DNA of 64,000 nucleotides from Ifrita kowaldi. Lineage: Eukaryota > Chordata > Aves > Passeriformes > Cinclosomatidae. Every line of letters starts with the position of its first letter. Within the stretch, counting starts at the first letter, position 1. The notes under the pieces were generated by a model. That model did not search any database. It was not told where the DNA came from and worked only from the letters and a program-made list of their open reading frames with translations. Location: positions 248,001 through 312,000 of the forward strand of contig VZRS01010758.1 of NCBI GenBank assembly GCA_013398055.1, written 5' to 3'. The translations under genes and the position numbers were made by a program. Of this stretch, positions 12,901 through 26,050 are shown one piece after another.

Positions 12901-14281
12901 AACATGGGCACAAAAAAAGATGAGACTTTTTAAAACTCATGGAAATACCACCACTGCATGAACCTCCACAAAACAAACTGAAAGATTTTCTCCTTTCCGA
13001 CAGCACAGCAGGCTCGCTTGCTACAGCTGCCTAGGTGCTATTTTTGTATCACATCACTCAAAACCATTGCGTCTCACTGCAGAGAGGGGTGTTGGGCAGT
13101 AGGATGAAAGACTTGGATGCTGCGTCTAAGGAGCTGTTTTAAAAACACCATGGATTTAGCGTAGCTGCACAGAGCGAGGGAGGGCTGCTGGCTGACGGGA
13201 TGCTCGCTGCCATTAATTAAAGTCTGTTTACTTAGGGATCATATGCTGATGCAAGAGAAGAGAAATATTTTTAGAGAGATTTCACCTTTATTGCCATTGA
13301 ATGAAATTAACGTTAGCTGAATGGCTCACTCAGAAACATAAAAAGCAAAAGCATCTTAGAGTGCCAATTACAAGCATAAGGTCTGGAATGCCTCTCACCA
13401 GCAAGCCGTAGCTAGTGGTCCTTGTCAAACAACTCCACAATGCCCTCTCTCTCTCCCTTCCTGCTGTTGAATTTGCTGGCTTGTGATTCTTCAAAATGGC
13501 TCATTTTGCTGCAGACAGAAGCAACGACAATTAACTCACTGTCCAAGCTGACTAAAGCTGCCCATGTTCATGGCAGAATGGCTACAACCCCAAACCTGCC
13601 CCTTTGAGAGAAATCATTATACATTATTTATTCTGAGACGTTTGCCTGGTTTTAGAGAGTATGTTTTGATGAGCTGAAGAAGCACCTTTCGCTGATGAAA
13701 CCAGGCAGTTCAGGGAGAGCTTTGATCTTTGCATGCCTTCTGTCCAGCAAAAGGATTTTGCAAACAGTAACCTTGAAGGAAGTTGGCTTTCAGCCATGAG
13801 CAGCAAAAAGTAAATATTACCTGTCAGTGGAGAATTTAATAGAGAATTTGGGGGTAAGACTTTTAATAGAAAGCAAATTTGTGAGAACTGAATTTTTCTG
13901 TCATGTTTCAGTTTCCAATGTGCGCAACGAAAATGAAAGAGATCGGCTTAGGTTGGATTGATCCATGCAAGTCTAATTTCGTTTCCTAAATACAATTAAA
14001 ATTTCTTGTCTCAGGACAGTTCAACATTAATCTTTCCTCAAGCTGCCACAGTGTTTCACAGGAGCTGCAGTTCATTCTCTTCTGAGACAGATACCTGACA
14101 GACCACATACCTCACGGTCCACACCATTTTCTAAATGACACCAGGCAAAATAAAGCCATCACTTCACTGAATTTCATTTTGATATATTATGTTTGGTTAA
14201 ACCTGAAAATGCAGGGAAAGTTTGGATGAGAATTTAGGAATCCGTCTCCATGGTAAGATAAAAATCTCTTTGTACCAGGGT
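9959..14281. other. Non-coding stretch or intron
   Basis: Mostly AT-rich. A somewhat more GC-rich patch at about 11500-12100 has overlapping frames on both strands (up to 105 codons), but none with splice signals or family resemblance. No repeat element recognised. Confidence 0.4.
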
Positions 14282-14345
14282 CTGCAAAATACAGAAGTAG
14301 ATTATATCTGGCCCTGCAAAGTGCAGAAGTAGATCATATCTGGCC
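14282..14345. repeat. 32-bp tandem duplication
   Basis: Two adjacent copies of a 32-base unit beginning CTGCAAA and ending ATCTGGCC occupy 14282-14313 and 14314-14345. They differ at three positions (two in the ATA/GTG triplet, one T/C), all transitions. It is a local duplication outside any recognised element and codes for nothing obvious. Confidence 0.9.
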
Positions 14346-15687
14346 CTTCAGGCAGGTGTTGAACCACCTGGCTCTTTGGAAATGAATGGCTTCTGTGGCT
14401 AAGTTTGGAGAACCATGACAGTGATGCATAAACAACAGCTCAGATCCCTCAAGGTGGACCGGGTAAACAAGCTCAAGGTCCCTTGCACTTACTTTTACGT
14501 TGCAAGACTTCTGTGCAGAAATCATTCCCCGTGACTGCCAAAGGTGCGATTTTATTGCTCTAAAAGCACTCTGAATTGTGCCATTCAAGAATAAAGGCAG
14601 CAGCTCTCCCCTCCAAACAGCTTTGCACGGCTGGATACCTTACCAGTGAATACTTTCCTCTCAGGAATTTTTTCTTTCCAGCACAGTTTCAAAATTGATC
14701 CCTTTTCTTTCAATAAGCTCAGGATTTGAAGGGTTCAGCTGTAGATGTAACAACCGGTTTTCAACACTGAAAATGCAAGGGTGGAACAGTATACACTTAG
14801 AAGTAGAGTTTCAACATTTCATTTTCACAGAAAGGCTATTTCTTTCTAGGACACTAATGAGGAGAAGCTTGAATAGGAAAAAAATTAGATACACAGGTGG
14901 TAAAGAAACTGCAGAGAGTGTTGCCCTTTAGCGAAAGCATATTAAAGCCAGCCTGCTGTTACTCTGGCTGCTGGCTGAGCTGAGCTGGGTTTCTCTGACC
15001 ACTCCCACTGGAGGTCTGTCCTGGGAGGACAATTTGCACAGGGCAGTCAGCTGAAAACTTCCAATTGATCTTTCAATTGATCTTCTATCATGGGTGTATA
15101 AAAACATTTAGTGGTTTGGGGGTATGTGTTACAATTTTAGAAAAATCTCTGGTTAAATGGTAGTTCCTCTGTTCTGGTGCTGACTTTGAATCTGTGCACG
15201 CACACACACATATGCTCCAGCACATATTGCTCACAAGATAAGAAGCTTAGAGATAAACAATTGCCTTCTTTTCACTTCAGCTATACTACAAGCAAAGACA
15301 AATACATAATGCAACAAATCTCTGAGCACTGGGGTCCCTGGAGGACACCGATTGCCCCAGCTGAAAACTTGGAGTGAAGCACTTGCTTTCCCTTTTCTTG
15401 AGGCAGAATAGTCCTTGATCCTTCCCTAGGATTTTTTTTTTCTTTAGGCTACATGGATCATTAGAAATGAGTTAATTGCAAGAAGGTTTTAAGCATGTTT
15501 TATATAAATAGTGATTACTTTTAGTGTAATCAATACCACATGAGAGGCTATACATTACACTAGATGGAGTTAGGTGTTATGCATTAATAAAGAAATGACA
15601 TTTCTCTTGCCTAACACATCTACCTCTTAGCTTCTCACTGCAGGTAACTTTTCTAACTTCCACAATGTAGTAGCTTTCTAAATTTTC
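14346..15687. other. Non-coding stretch, nothing recognised
   Basis: Unique sequence. A 12-base near-tandem CAATTGATCTT pair at about 15062-15085 is the only local structure noted. Confidence 0.45.
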
Positions 15688-15773
15688 ATCACAGAAACAC
15701 AGAATGGCCTGGGTTGGAGGGGGCCTGAAATATCATCTAGTTTTCCAACCCCCAGGCCATGGGCAGGGACAAC
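15688..15773 (-). mobile_element. CR1 LINE 3' end fragment
   Basis: The plus strand reads ATCACAGAAACACAGAATGG, then CCTGGGTTGGAGGGGGCCTG, TATCATCTAGTTTTCCAACC and CCATGGGCAGGGACAACT. This is the classic CR1 3' terminal block in antisense, so the element lies on the minus strand with its 3' end at left. Only 86 bases remain, from a severely 5'-truncated insertion. It is less diverged than the copies near 600 and 5340. Confidence 0.92.
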
Positions 15774-18229
15774 TTTTATTTTTAAAGTTTCCTCTGGTTA
15801 CAGCTTAATGTTCTGTGCAAGTTCAGCTTCATCTGCACCTATTGATTTGAAGTGTTATGTAAAAACAACTTATTAATAAATATGTTTTCCTGTTGTTCTC
15901 ACATATTCATTGTAATCACAAGACAGCTAATTTCATCAGCAACAAAATTTAAAAAATACTGCAAGAAATAATGGCAAAGCTCAAAGAGATAACTTTTAGA
16001 GATAAAAACTTCAAATCATTATTATCCACTGATGAATGCAAAGGTGTTCTATATTTTAAGTCCTACTATTTGTGGCCTCATACTGTGCTTTAAATAGTGC
16101 CTTTCCAAAGGACCATATTGGAAGACATCACAGTGGGCATGATTCTGATTTCTCTTGTGTAAATACTGTGATTGACAGCTGTGTGCTGATATTCCCTAAT
16201 TCAAAATTTATTTCACCATTTTCACTGTGTTAGCCCTTGCTTCAAGTCTGCTTTAATTTGCCTTCTAATTATTTTTAATATTATGTAGGTTGGGGAAATG
16301 GGAACTCCTGCTCTTCCTGTGTCCAGACTTTGCAGAAATCCCCTGAAATCACATAGGATCTAGAAAAAAAGTTACATTTTATAGAAAATTTGAAATTTCT
16401 TACTCAGCAGAGATAGGATGCTATGCTGTGCTGCCTTTTGTCTCTGCTTCCAGGGAAAGCAAACAAAGCTGGCTGTTCCTTGACTTTCTGGGTTAAGAGT
16501 AAATATTAGAATTTTGTTTCAGTTTTGCTGAGACTGCAGCTGAGAGAACAAAAATACTGGAATAAAGGGACTCAGGGAAATGAGAAAAAATGTGAGAAAA
16601 GGTATCTGAAAACCGCATTGTCTCTGTTCTAGATTGGCCAGTGCATGAGAAGTTTTCTATCTTTATTTCCATTATCCAATATTCCCTGATAAGATATAAG
16701 ATTACTATTATTTTATACATACATTTTGTACACTGCTTAAATAAAACAGCTGGAAATCAAATCTGTTAAGCAAGGTTACCAAGTAAAACCTTTACAACTC
16801 ATCTTGCTAATCATAGACACAATGAGAAGTGAATGAGCTGCAGTGTGAAACATTTTACTTCTTTCGCATGCAAGAAATCAATGTCAGGTGCTGTGAAGGA
16901 TCATAATGGGCTTGCGAAGAGAGAACAGCCTTCCACCATGGTCCTCCATATCTAGAGAAAGACAGCCAGCATGTACAGTCAGCACATTTTATCATTAAGC
17001 AGCATCTACAAATGCCAAACTTATTTACTGAACGTACAGTCCTATGTTATCTCTTACGAGCAACGCAAAAGAGTAATACACTTTGTATAGATTGATCCTC
17101 ATAATTCTACACTGCTTATTCGCAGAGATAACTCTCACTCACTTTGTCTTCTCATTATCTAAGCAGACATGCCTTTCTTTAAGTCATCAACAGAGGTCAT
17201 CACACAAATGCCCTTGTGGAATATTCATTAATCAAACAACTAATTTGAAATGGATCTTCAAAGCATTATTCATTCCCCATCATTCTTCATACATCAATTT
17301 AAATGCTTTATGTGTATAATGATTAGGTTGATGTTTAATTAATTGTGAAAATGTGAATTAAAGCTAAATTACAAGACAAATTATTCCACAGCACACAAAA
17401 AACCCTTAATTCTCTACTGTTGGGTTTCGAAATCTCATCAAGTTTCCATAAACACCTTTTTCAGCTTTTTACTATGTGATTATAGCAGATCGGTTGGCTA
17501 CACTGTTTAAAAAAGGTTATAGTCTCAGTGTCACTAAATTACTTCTTCTAAAGGCAGAATAAGCAAAGGTTAATGCAAATACACATCACCTATTTGTAAT
17601 TAAGAGTAAATAGGAATTCACTATTTGAGAGGCAACTTAGAGGGCCCAAGATAGAGGGAGATGCAATAGAGATGTTCTACTTCAGCTTGAGATTTATTTA
17701 ATCTCATGAAGCCATTAGAGCTAATAATTAATTTCTCAGAGATCACCAAAAATGAACCACCAGCTACAGAGTATGCAGTAGGTGATACACTGTGTGATAA
17801 GTCTTAGACATGGCGAAAGTCAGATGGTTTTATGACAGAGTAGCGTCCAAATTGCAGCATGTGTTACATCTGTGCCATTTACAAACCAATGGCTCCATGT
17901 TTCAACTGGATAAACCATTATTTATGTTACTTCTTACAGGTTTTCACACATTGTTGCTCTTGCAGAATGGATACTGTTTCTAAATGCCAGGAGGGCATTT
18001 CATAAATGGATGGCTGATCTCAGTACATTGCAGCCCAAAGTACATTGGTAAGCCTTCTGCTGAAATATATAAAATGACAATACTGATTGTATTGTAACAG
18101 TAACAAGCTGATTTACAAAAAGAACTTCCCCAATTCAAAGGTGAAAAATAATCAAATAAGAATTAGAACAACTTAAAAAATTCTATTTCAGTGTATATGA
18201 AATGCATGTATACGAATATAAACAAAGAG
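15774..18229. other. Non-coding stretch, nothing recognised
   Basis: Strongly AT-rich unique sequence with no element or splice-bounded frame that I could support. Confidence 0.45.
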
Positions 18230-18246
18230 TATATATATATATATAT
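18230..18246. repeat. (TA)8 dinucleotide repeat
   Basis: Seventeen bases of uninterrupted alternating T and A. Confidence 0.9.
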
Positions 18247-19212
18247 GGCCAAGGAGGTCCAAGAGAATGATGCATGATTCAAAAGTAGTTCTGGAAGATA
18301 AGACTCCCATCTAATTATTATTTAAAAAGTAAATATAACATCTAAACAGGTTTATTATCATCCGGTTATTTAATGGAGGTAGGACAAATAAAGTAACTCA
18401 GATTAAAAATCTTTCTTCTGCTCACAAAACAAATATGACAAAAACTGTACAAAAGGCATCATATTGAATTCAAACAAAATCAGAACAGGGAATGCATTTT
18501 ACAGGAAAGCGTGACAGCAATTGGTCCCAGTGTGGCAAGGCAGTAAGCACAGGCATTTGTTCTGAGCCTTACTTGTGTTGGGTTCACACATACTCCAGCA
18601 ACAAGATCTGAACCCATATCCTTTGGGCCTATCCGTATGCTGTACTGCACCAAATCAACAATTAAGGTTCAATTAGATATATGCTTACATGTATGATAAG
18701 GTTACATTATTAAATGAATGATGCCTGAAGGACAGCCAGTAAGATATGAACCAAGCTGCTCAGAATAAGGCAGTTTTTTATTTTTTCTTTTCAAAAGCCT
18801 CCATGAGCCATTATAAGGTGGCTCTTTATTGTATAGTTCAATAATGAGAAGTGCTGATCACCTATATCTCTCACTAACTGAGAATCAGATGCACATTCAG
18901 TAATAGACCAATCCTCTTAGATTTACTTTCTGTAAGCAACCAAGTAAACCCACCAGCTTTTACAAAACTCTGCTGCTTTATCAGCAAATCCTTGAGCTCA
19001 CAGACCTGAGCCACCAAAGAAATATGAATATTAAGGATGTTGACTTTTGGTCAAGATGAAATTTCAGATCAAATCAATGTCAAAATACAATGCAGAAAAG
19101 AAACCATAGTCAAGCAGCATTTCATTACTTTTCCTGTTACGGGAGAGTTCAGTTGAGGTTTTCAGATGAACCAAGAGTCCTCAATCTGCTCCACTGTCTT
19201 GAATAATAAGTA
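18247..19212. other. Non-coding stretch, nothing recognised
   Basis: AT-rich unique sequence with no long frame and no repeat family. Confidence 0.45.
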
Positions 19213-19260
19213 CTTTTCCACCCCGCTCCCCCCTTTTTTTCCTTCCCCTGCCCCCCATCT
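19213..19260. repeat. Polypyrimidine C/T tract
   Basis: About 48 bases that are nearly all C and T, including CCCCGCTCCCCCC, T7 and CCTGCCCCCCA segments. It is low complexity. Without a credible exon after it I do not call a splice site. Confidence 0.8.
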
Positions 19261-22097
19261 GAGATAACAGCTTTATGGTCTACAACCCACACATGCTAAG
19301 AAGCAGTGTCCAAATTCTACTTCAGCACATCACGTCCTTTAGCAGATGATAAAGCAACATTAATAAACCTGGTCTCATCCTAGTCAATGCAGATATCATT
19401 CAGAAGACATAAAATACAGCAAGAGGGATTGAAGAATATGTCCAGTTTTCAGTGATTTATTTATGAAATTCCTAGGGGACATAGCCATACAAAGGTCTCA
19501 AAGCTGTCATCTGTGGTAAATAGTATGTCATAATATATTTAATGAATGATAATTCAAACCACAGAAAACTATAGAGAGAAAGGTTCAGAAAATGTCTCTA
19601 GATAGGAAGTTACTGAACACTTGGTTTCAACAGTTTTATTATAGCTTAGGGGTACACTCACTGCTGAATGTACAAATAAATAATTCCCCCTCTCTGTAGT
19701 AGCGGAGATTTTTGTTCACACTAAGATTGTTCAAATCCTAGAAAATTTACAGGTCAGGATGTAGAAGTTTCCATGAAAATGTCCCTGTGGATTGTCAGAC
19801 TCTAATGAAGGAACAGTTTCATATATGGCAGTAAGTTTTCAGAGGTTATTCAGAACCAATAACAATAACAATAAAATATGAGCGAGAAAAAATTGATTCA
19901 GCATCAGAGAAAACCTCAGGTGGTATCATCCCAGCTCTCAGAATTAATCACTGCAAAAATAAAGGGAAATGCTGTACAGAGTCCTGTACTCAATTCTATA
20001 GGGCAAAGTGTCTGTAACTAAGTGGCCCATGGAGCAGTAGTGCTATGCTTCTTATCTAATGGTCAGTCCCTCACCTTGTATTGCCGCTAGAATCAGCATT
20101 TACAATAATCAGCCAGAATTGTCAAGCTCCCTATTCCATAGCATGACTCCCCCTTTAAAATGCCACAAGTAATTGTTTTCTTCCCTTGATGCTCACTTAT
20201 GCAGGGTACTATATGGGAAGGACCCTTATCCAACTTCATGGACACATCTCATAGAACACCTCTCTTGAACTGCTGCCTGTTTCATATTACGATAAATTTG
20301 CTCCTTACCATGCTGCTGCAGCCTGCAGCCCATTTCCCAGGAGTTTAGCTAAATCACCTTTAATTGTCCCATGCCACAATTTATAGGATATTTCCTTATA
20401 GGATATATATTTTCAATACTGTCTGCTTTTACTAAAAGAACTCCCCATGGTTTCCACTAGCTTTCCATTTTTACAAACTCCTGAATAATGTTAAACACTG
20501 GGAAAAATTTACAGAAGTTTAGTTGGGTTCTGACATACCCTACTATACTAGCTAAAGTTCTAGTTTGCAAACTGTCGTGCTGTGCCTGTTGTCAGTCCAA
20601 ATGCTCAGAAAGAAATGAGGTGCATGAAGAAACCCTAAGCTCTGCATTTCTGTCAGAGGAAACCTCTGTAAATCTGCCTTTGCTTATTGCAAAAGCCCTG
20701 TGTCAAAGTCCATTACTAGGTTCTCTCTCTTAAACAGTTTAGTTCTGACTTTATTTTCCTTGTTGCTCCTTTCTCCCTTCTATTATTGCCACTAGCTGTT
20801 TCTGTAAAAAAAACTCCCCAAAAAAACTCAAGCAACGAACAAACACAAAAGCCATGCAGTCTCATTAAGCCAGGATACAAAGTTCATCATTTGCAATGAT
20901 GAGGACTGTGCAGAAATGTCATTCTTTATGTGCAAGCAAGACACTTCAAAATCCCAGCCATATCTCTGCCTGGCTCCCAGGAGATCATCCTATAAGTTGT
21001 CATATTCACATTAATTAATTCAGAGCTGATTTGTTTTGTCCTAGACTTTTGTCCCCTCTTTTTTAAGGGAAGAGTACTGGATGGTAACAATGAAAAGGGT
21101 AAAAGTCACATATACAGTATCTTCTGAAAGGTCAAGTCATTAAGAATTTGCTTATATCCTTCTTTGTGTCTGCACTCTTGGTACTGATATCGAAGTCCCA
21201 AAGCTGAGCAGGAGAGTCAACTCTCCCAGTCCCAGAGGACACTGCCTCCATTCGTCTGCTCTGTGTAACTTGGCTCCACTCAAGGTTCTCACTGAAATTA
21301 CCTCCAGTGTTTACCATCACAGCACTTCCACTCTGTGTAAACAATTCAAAATACCAGAAGCCGTTAGTAGCCCCTTTAAAACATTCCATCCTTGAAATCC
21401 TTGACTACTGTGACAGAGTGAAGAAAAATACAGCTTTAACAATATATTATCAAAAACTTCACAATGATTACAGTGAGGTAGGGGTTATACTTGTCTCTGA
21501 TTCTCCAGCCATGTTGACTGTCTGCTTTAAGACTCTTCCTTATTCTTTTTATTGATTTAAGAGTATAATGTTTGAGAACATCTATATTCCTGCTACACAT
21601 AAATTATTGTCAAAGATAACCATCATCAAAGGAAAAGACTAATTTATTCTCATTTGCCCCTTGAACAATACCTGCTCAATCAAGAGAAAAATCAGGAATG
21701 AAAGGATGAAATAAAAGTCTCCTAGAAGAAATCACTTTTACCAACAAGAAAAATAGCCTGTTGAGTTAGCTTTTACTGCTCAGTTCTGTTAAAAATGATC
21801 TTGCCCATAGACTTCCATTTTCTCCTGAATCTCCAGAAAGATAATTCCAGCTGATGACTCTTGGAGCTTCCAATTCCCACCTTTTATTCTTTATCAGGCA
21901 GTTGACAGAAATGACCTTAACAGCTTAAAGCTTTAGTTCCTTTACTAGCATTATTACTTGTCTTCAAATATGTTTTCCATCACCCACCCAAGATCATTTC
22001 CCATAGTTGGTGCAATACAATAGCAAAGCCTGTGGTTTACTAGTACATTTCAAATTCCTTGTATTAAAAAGATTTGCTACAAAAACTACTCTGTCTC
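19261..22097. other. Non-coding stretch, nothing recognised
   Basis: AT-rich unique sequence. An 11-base TTATAGGATAT occurs twice (20381 and 20396) as a minor local duplication. The 81-85 codon frames look like chance. Confidence 0.45.
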
Positions 22098-22113
22098 AAA
22101 AAAAAAAAAAAAA
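22098..22113. repeat. A16 homopolymer
   Basis: Sixteen consecutive A bases. No upstream retrocopy or LINE sequence is recognisable, so it is not called as a retrotransposon tail. Confidence 0.9.
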
Positions 22114-24290
22114 CCATGGAAAAGGTGTCATTAGTCAACAAAGCAATTAATTGCAAGGATCTTTATTCTACAAAACAGTGGAAAGTGTTTCATTTTCTTG
22201 TCATTTTTTAAAGAAAAAATTCAGAAGAAAGAGACATCTGAATCAGAATTCTGTATTTTACTTTTACTATCATTTGTACTAAAGCCACTGGATTAAACTT
22301 GCTTCGCTCCATATTTTAATTTTTTTTAAAATGTAGTGGGGTTATTTAGTAGATTTCAATAGCATCATGATGGTGACTTTGAGGCACTTACAATAACTTA
22401 TCCAATCTAGCCTGTTGCATGTTGCTTTGGTACCCTCCTAAAACCCAACTCCTGCTGTTTTTCCTTTCACAATACCCTTTACTGATTTTAGCTTTGATTT
22501 CTGCTACTCTGAAAACAGTGTCAGACATGAATGCTTTCCAGGCTAGTCATGCAGCCTCTGAGATCTCTCATTTTGCTTTTTGAGAAGAAATGTGAGTGTT
22601 TCTGGATCTTAAAGACATCTTAGGACAGTCCTGAGCATGATGACTTTCAGATCATTAAGCACAGTACCGAGCCAGCAGTGTCTCCAGGCTGTGGACTGTG
22701 AACCAGAGGAGATGCAGACATCAGCTGTAGTGCAGCTGCTCTGTAGAAATGTCCAACTCTTCTCCAGAAGGTTAGAGAAACTTTGAAAAACAAGGGTTTC
22801 GGGGTTCTGTGATGGTCTTTGAAATAACAGCACCCCCCAGGATATTATCTCAGTAGTATTTTAAACAGTTGCACTTCTAACAAACTTGGCCTGGTCATCT
22901 TTGGAGCATGGCATGAACATAACCATGTCACCTTCTTCACCAGTCACAGCTGACCTGTGTCTCAGCCTTAGCACTTGACTCACCCTGAAAGCAGCATCCC
23001 CAGCAGTTATCACCCACTCCTTGTGCCAGTGCAAGGGACAGGCCTTTCCACCATAAGTTGTTAATAATTCCAGCAGTGTGAGGCAACCTGACAGCCATTT
23101 TCAGATAAAAGGATAAAGCCCAGACATGTGCGTGGTCTTAAATAGTCTTACAGACCCCCTTAAATAGGGGTCAAAATTGGACATGAACACAGATGCACGC
23201 ACAGAAAATGCTTTTATCAGCGCAGGATTTTTGCTTTTATTTCCTACAGGGTAATAAACTGTACTGGTAGGAGGTACTGTAGTGTTAGTCTAATGGTATC
23301 TGTGCTCAGAGTAACACTTTGGGAGAAAAAAGCTTATAACCCTCTCAGACAGAGTTACAGCAATTAAAAAACTTCAGCCAAGTAGAAGCCTAGAAAAACA
23401 TAAGCAATATACATGCACAAAAGCTGATGATGTTTTGCTTTCGTGGACCTCAGGCCAGCTGGGAGTACACGCGGGAGGATGACTGGTGCCAACACCCTGG
23501 AACAGTGTCATGGCTCTCCTGGCCACCTCCCAACCTAATCACACATGCACATTTCAGCATTATCAGCACAGCTGCTTCTGCACCACACAGCAAACCAGCC
23601 TGGGGGTTAATTGGTTGCAAAATTAACCCAGAAGGTAAAGAGAAGGATGAAGTTGGTGAGTCTTTTGTCTCAACTCACAGAGCTGTCACACGCAGCCGGT
23701 GCTGCTGGACAGGAGGATGCTCCCTTTGTGGGGCATTGTCCTGTTTGGTCAGCGAAGGTTTTGCACCATGATGTCACAAGCTTGGATACTGCCTTGCCCC
23801 CATTACCATTTTAAGGCATTATACATTGCATTGCTAGTCTCTCCAGCCAGACATGGACCTACTTCCATTTCCACACCAAGTGCACAACCCCCATCAGAAC
23901 ACAGCATACATTTCAAATTCTTTAGGACTGTAGAAACAGGTTTTCATCACCACATCCTATTTCACCACTCTCCATGTGTTTTGGAAATGGGATAGAACTT
24001 GTTACACATATATGCTTTAGTTGACTAGGAAGAGCCTCAGGTACCTGGATGTATATCAGAAAGTTCTTAAAATATCAGCCAGCAAAACCATGTATAATTT
24101 CAGATAATACCTATCCTTCTTCTCTTGCAGTCTAACCACAGTTTCACTTATCAAAATCACTTCTGCTACAGGAACACAAGACACCAGTAATATCCTTGAT
24201 TTCTCCTGCTCTCTACTTACGTGCTGCATAGGTAAAAGAAAGATGGGCTTTATTATCTTGTCGGGGTGCCTTCCATCATTTTTGGTGCAC
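22114..24290. other. Non-coding stretch, nothing recognised
   Basis: Mixed unique sequence. Overlapping plus-strand frames at 23427-23995 (up to 114 codons) show no family resemblance. Confidence 0.4.
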
Positions 24291-24329
24291 CCCTTGGCTG
24301 AAAAGCTTTTCTCCCTTGGCTGAAAAGCT
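24291..24329. repeat. 17-bp direct repeat, 22-bp period
   Basis: CCCTTGGCTGAAAAGCT occurs perfectly at 24291-24307 and again at 24313-24329, separated by TTTCT. It is a recent-looking local duplication in unique sequence. Confidence 0.92.
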
Positions 24330-24818
24330 CTCTGTCTTTGCAGACTGCAGACACCATCTGCAGATTGCTAACTATCGCAACATGGATATCCAGCATCAGG
24401 ATTGACCTGGGTGGGATTTAGAAACCATTCAAACAGTGTCAAGCTGCAATGAAAAAACCATAACTCTTCGAGAGCAAGTGATGTGGAAATGCTGAGAAAC
24501 AGGCTGCTCTTAGCTGCACTAGGAGTTCTTTCAGAGTATCTGTTAAGAACAACCACTGAATCTGAATCTCAGTCTGAGTCACCATGTCCATCAAGCCAAT
24601 GTTTTATCCTCCTGCTCTGGATTACAGCTATATCTCAAATATTTACTAACAATTCAGTCAGCATCATCTTTGAATTCCTTTATGCATCAAACTCTTGTTC
24701 TAGTTATGATAAAATTTACTTGGTTGGGAATTAAAGCAATAAACCTCTGAAACTCAATGAAATATGAGACAATACTTCATAAATAGGGACAAAATTCCAC
24801 TTGAACAGTGTTTCCTAC

Positions 24819-24855
24819 CTGCTTTGAGGAAGGCTCTAAATTCTGCAGTTAAATT
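24819..24855 (-). CDS. Candidate 37-nt exon of unknown gene
   Basis: The minus strand has a very good acceptor (TTTTTATTTTTCTCTCCAG) and a strong donor (AAAGCAG|GTAGGA) around 37 bases. Only one frame is open: phase 0, NLTAEFRAFLKA plus one base. It continues the frame of the candidate exon at 25303-25364 (ends phase 0) and passes a single base to 9843-9958 (starts with two bases, completing a glycine codon). Small exons are easy to find by chance, so support comes from the linked phases. Confidence 0.33.
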
Positions 24856-25302
24856 CTGGAGAGAAAAATAAAAAGGTTATAGGATTACTGTTCTGCCTCC
24901 CTTCAGCAGAGAGCAAACTGTTGTCTACGTAAGCTGAGTGGTAATAGTTATGTGGCCAGCTCTCATACTTAGGACTAAGCCATTATTTTTGTCTGTAAGT
25001 TAGAAGATTCAAGTCTTAAATAAACCAAAGGACAGCAGGCCACCCAAGTGTATTAACTGACATTAATGGGAAGATAGCATAAGTCTCTCTACCCCTTGGG
25101 TACCAGAAATTTCGTAGCTTAAAGTACAGTTTTCTCATACCTTCCATCAACTTCAGAATTGTGGGGTCTTAAAAATTCCTAATTTAGAGACCTAAGATAG
25201 AAGCTTTCTCCAGCTGTAGCACTGAAAATATCACCTCATACGTGAAAGACACAGGCAAAATTTTGTGTGGCCTAGCACGCAATACATTCAAATGCTACTT
25301 AC

Positions 25303-25364
25303 CAAAAGCAGACAATGTCTCCTTGCAATACAGTCAATCAGCGTCTTCACTCCTTGGGCTCCAC
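25303..25364 (-). CDS. Candidate 62-nt exon of unknown gene
   Basis: The minus strand shows acceptor GTTCCTTTCTGTCACAG and consensus-quality donor CTTTTG|GTAAGT. Two of three frames stop. The open one starts after two bases and reads GAQGVKTLIDCIARRHCLLL, ending in phase 0. The split first codon becomes glycine when joined to 29761-29821. The sequence looks like an amphipathic helix. No protein family is recognised. Confidence 0.37.
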
Positions 25365-25989
25365 CTGTGACAGAAAGGAACTCCTCTGTAGGCTAAAGAA
25401 TCTCAGTCTAGAGACCATATTCTTGCTGTGCTCAGAAAAGCACTCTTATTGGGAATATTTCAGGATTTTAAAAGCACCAGACACTGTAGACACCCAATGA
25501 GTTTTGCAGTGAAAAAAGTTACATCATAAGTGAAATGGGGAGACAGGGAAAAATTAGGTGCTCCCATCTTTCTTTTCCCTGAAGTTATGAGATAAGGATT
25601 AAGCTTTTCCCCTTCATGAAATAAGTCAGTATCAGTTCTGAAAAACTTGGTGAAGACCTCTCTTAGCCTTGCTTCCTCTTGCCAAAGATTTTGACCCACT
25701 GAGAAGGAAGAGCAATACTACAAAAATCAAAGAGAACCAGAATAATTCCTTTTGTCTCCCACTGTAGCTTGAAAGAGCAGTCATATTGCAGGCTTTTTTT
25801 ATTGAACCTTAAGGCATTTAAAGAAAGATGCAGGTGTCACTCTTTGAAAAGGATATTGGTCTGTGAAGAGCATGCAATTACAAGGCACATACCCACATGT
25901 TTACCCAAGTGTTTGTGTTTGATATTTGTGCAGGATATGACCTGGCTGGTTCCTGTCTAGTCCTGAGTAAACTGAATGAATGTCCAGTA
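25365..25989. other. Non-coding or intron
   Basis: Unique sequence between two candidate minus-strand exons. Nothing recognised. Confidence 0.4.
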
Positions 25990-26050
25990 CAACAAAAATA
26001 ACAAAAACAACAAAACCAAACCAAACCAAACTAAATCAAACCAAATCAAC
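25990..26050. repeat. A/C-rich (AACCA)n-like tract
   Basis: About 60 bases of only A and C with scattered T, in irregular AACAAAAACAAC and CCAAA units. It is a degenerate simple repeat. Confidence 0.85.

Noticed and set aside
22098..22113. A16 run as the tail of a processed retrocopy
   Set aside because: No gene-like sequence or target duplication precedes it.
23594..23654. Plus-strand segment with acceptor CACCACACAG and donor GTTG|GTGAGT
   Set aside because: One frame is open, but the acceptor tract is poor and there is no partner exon.
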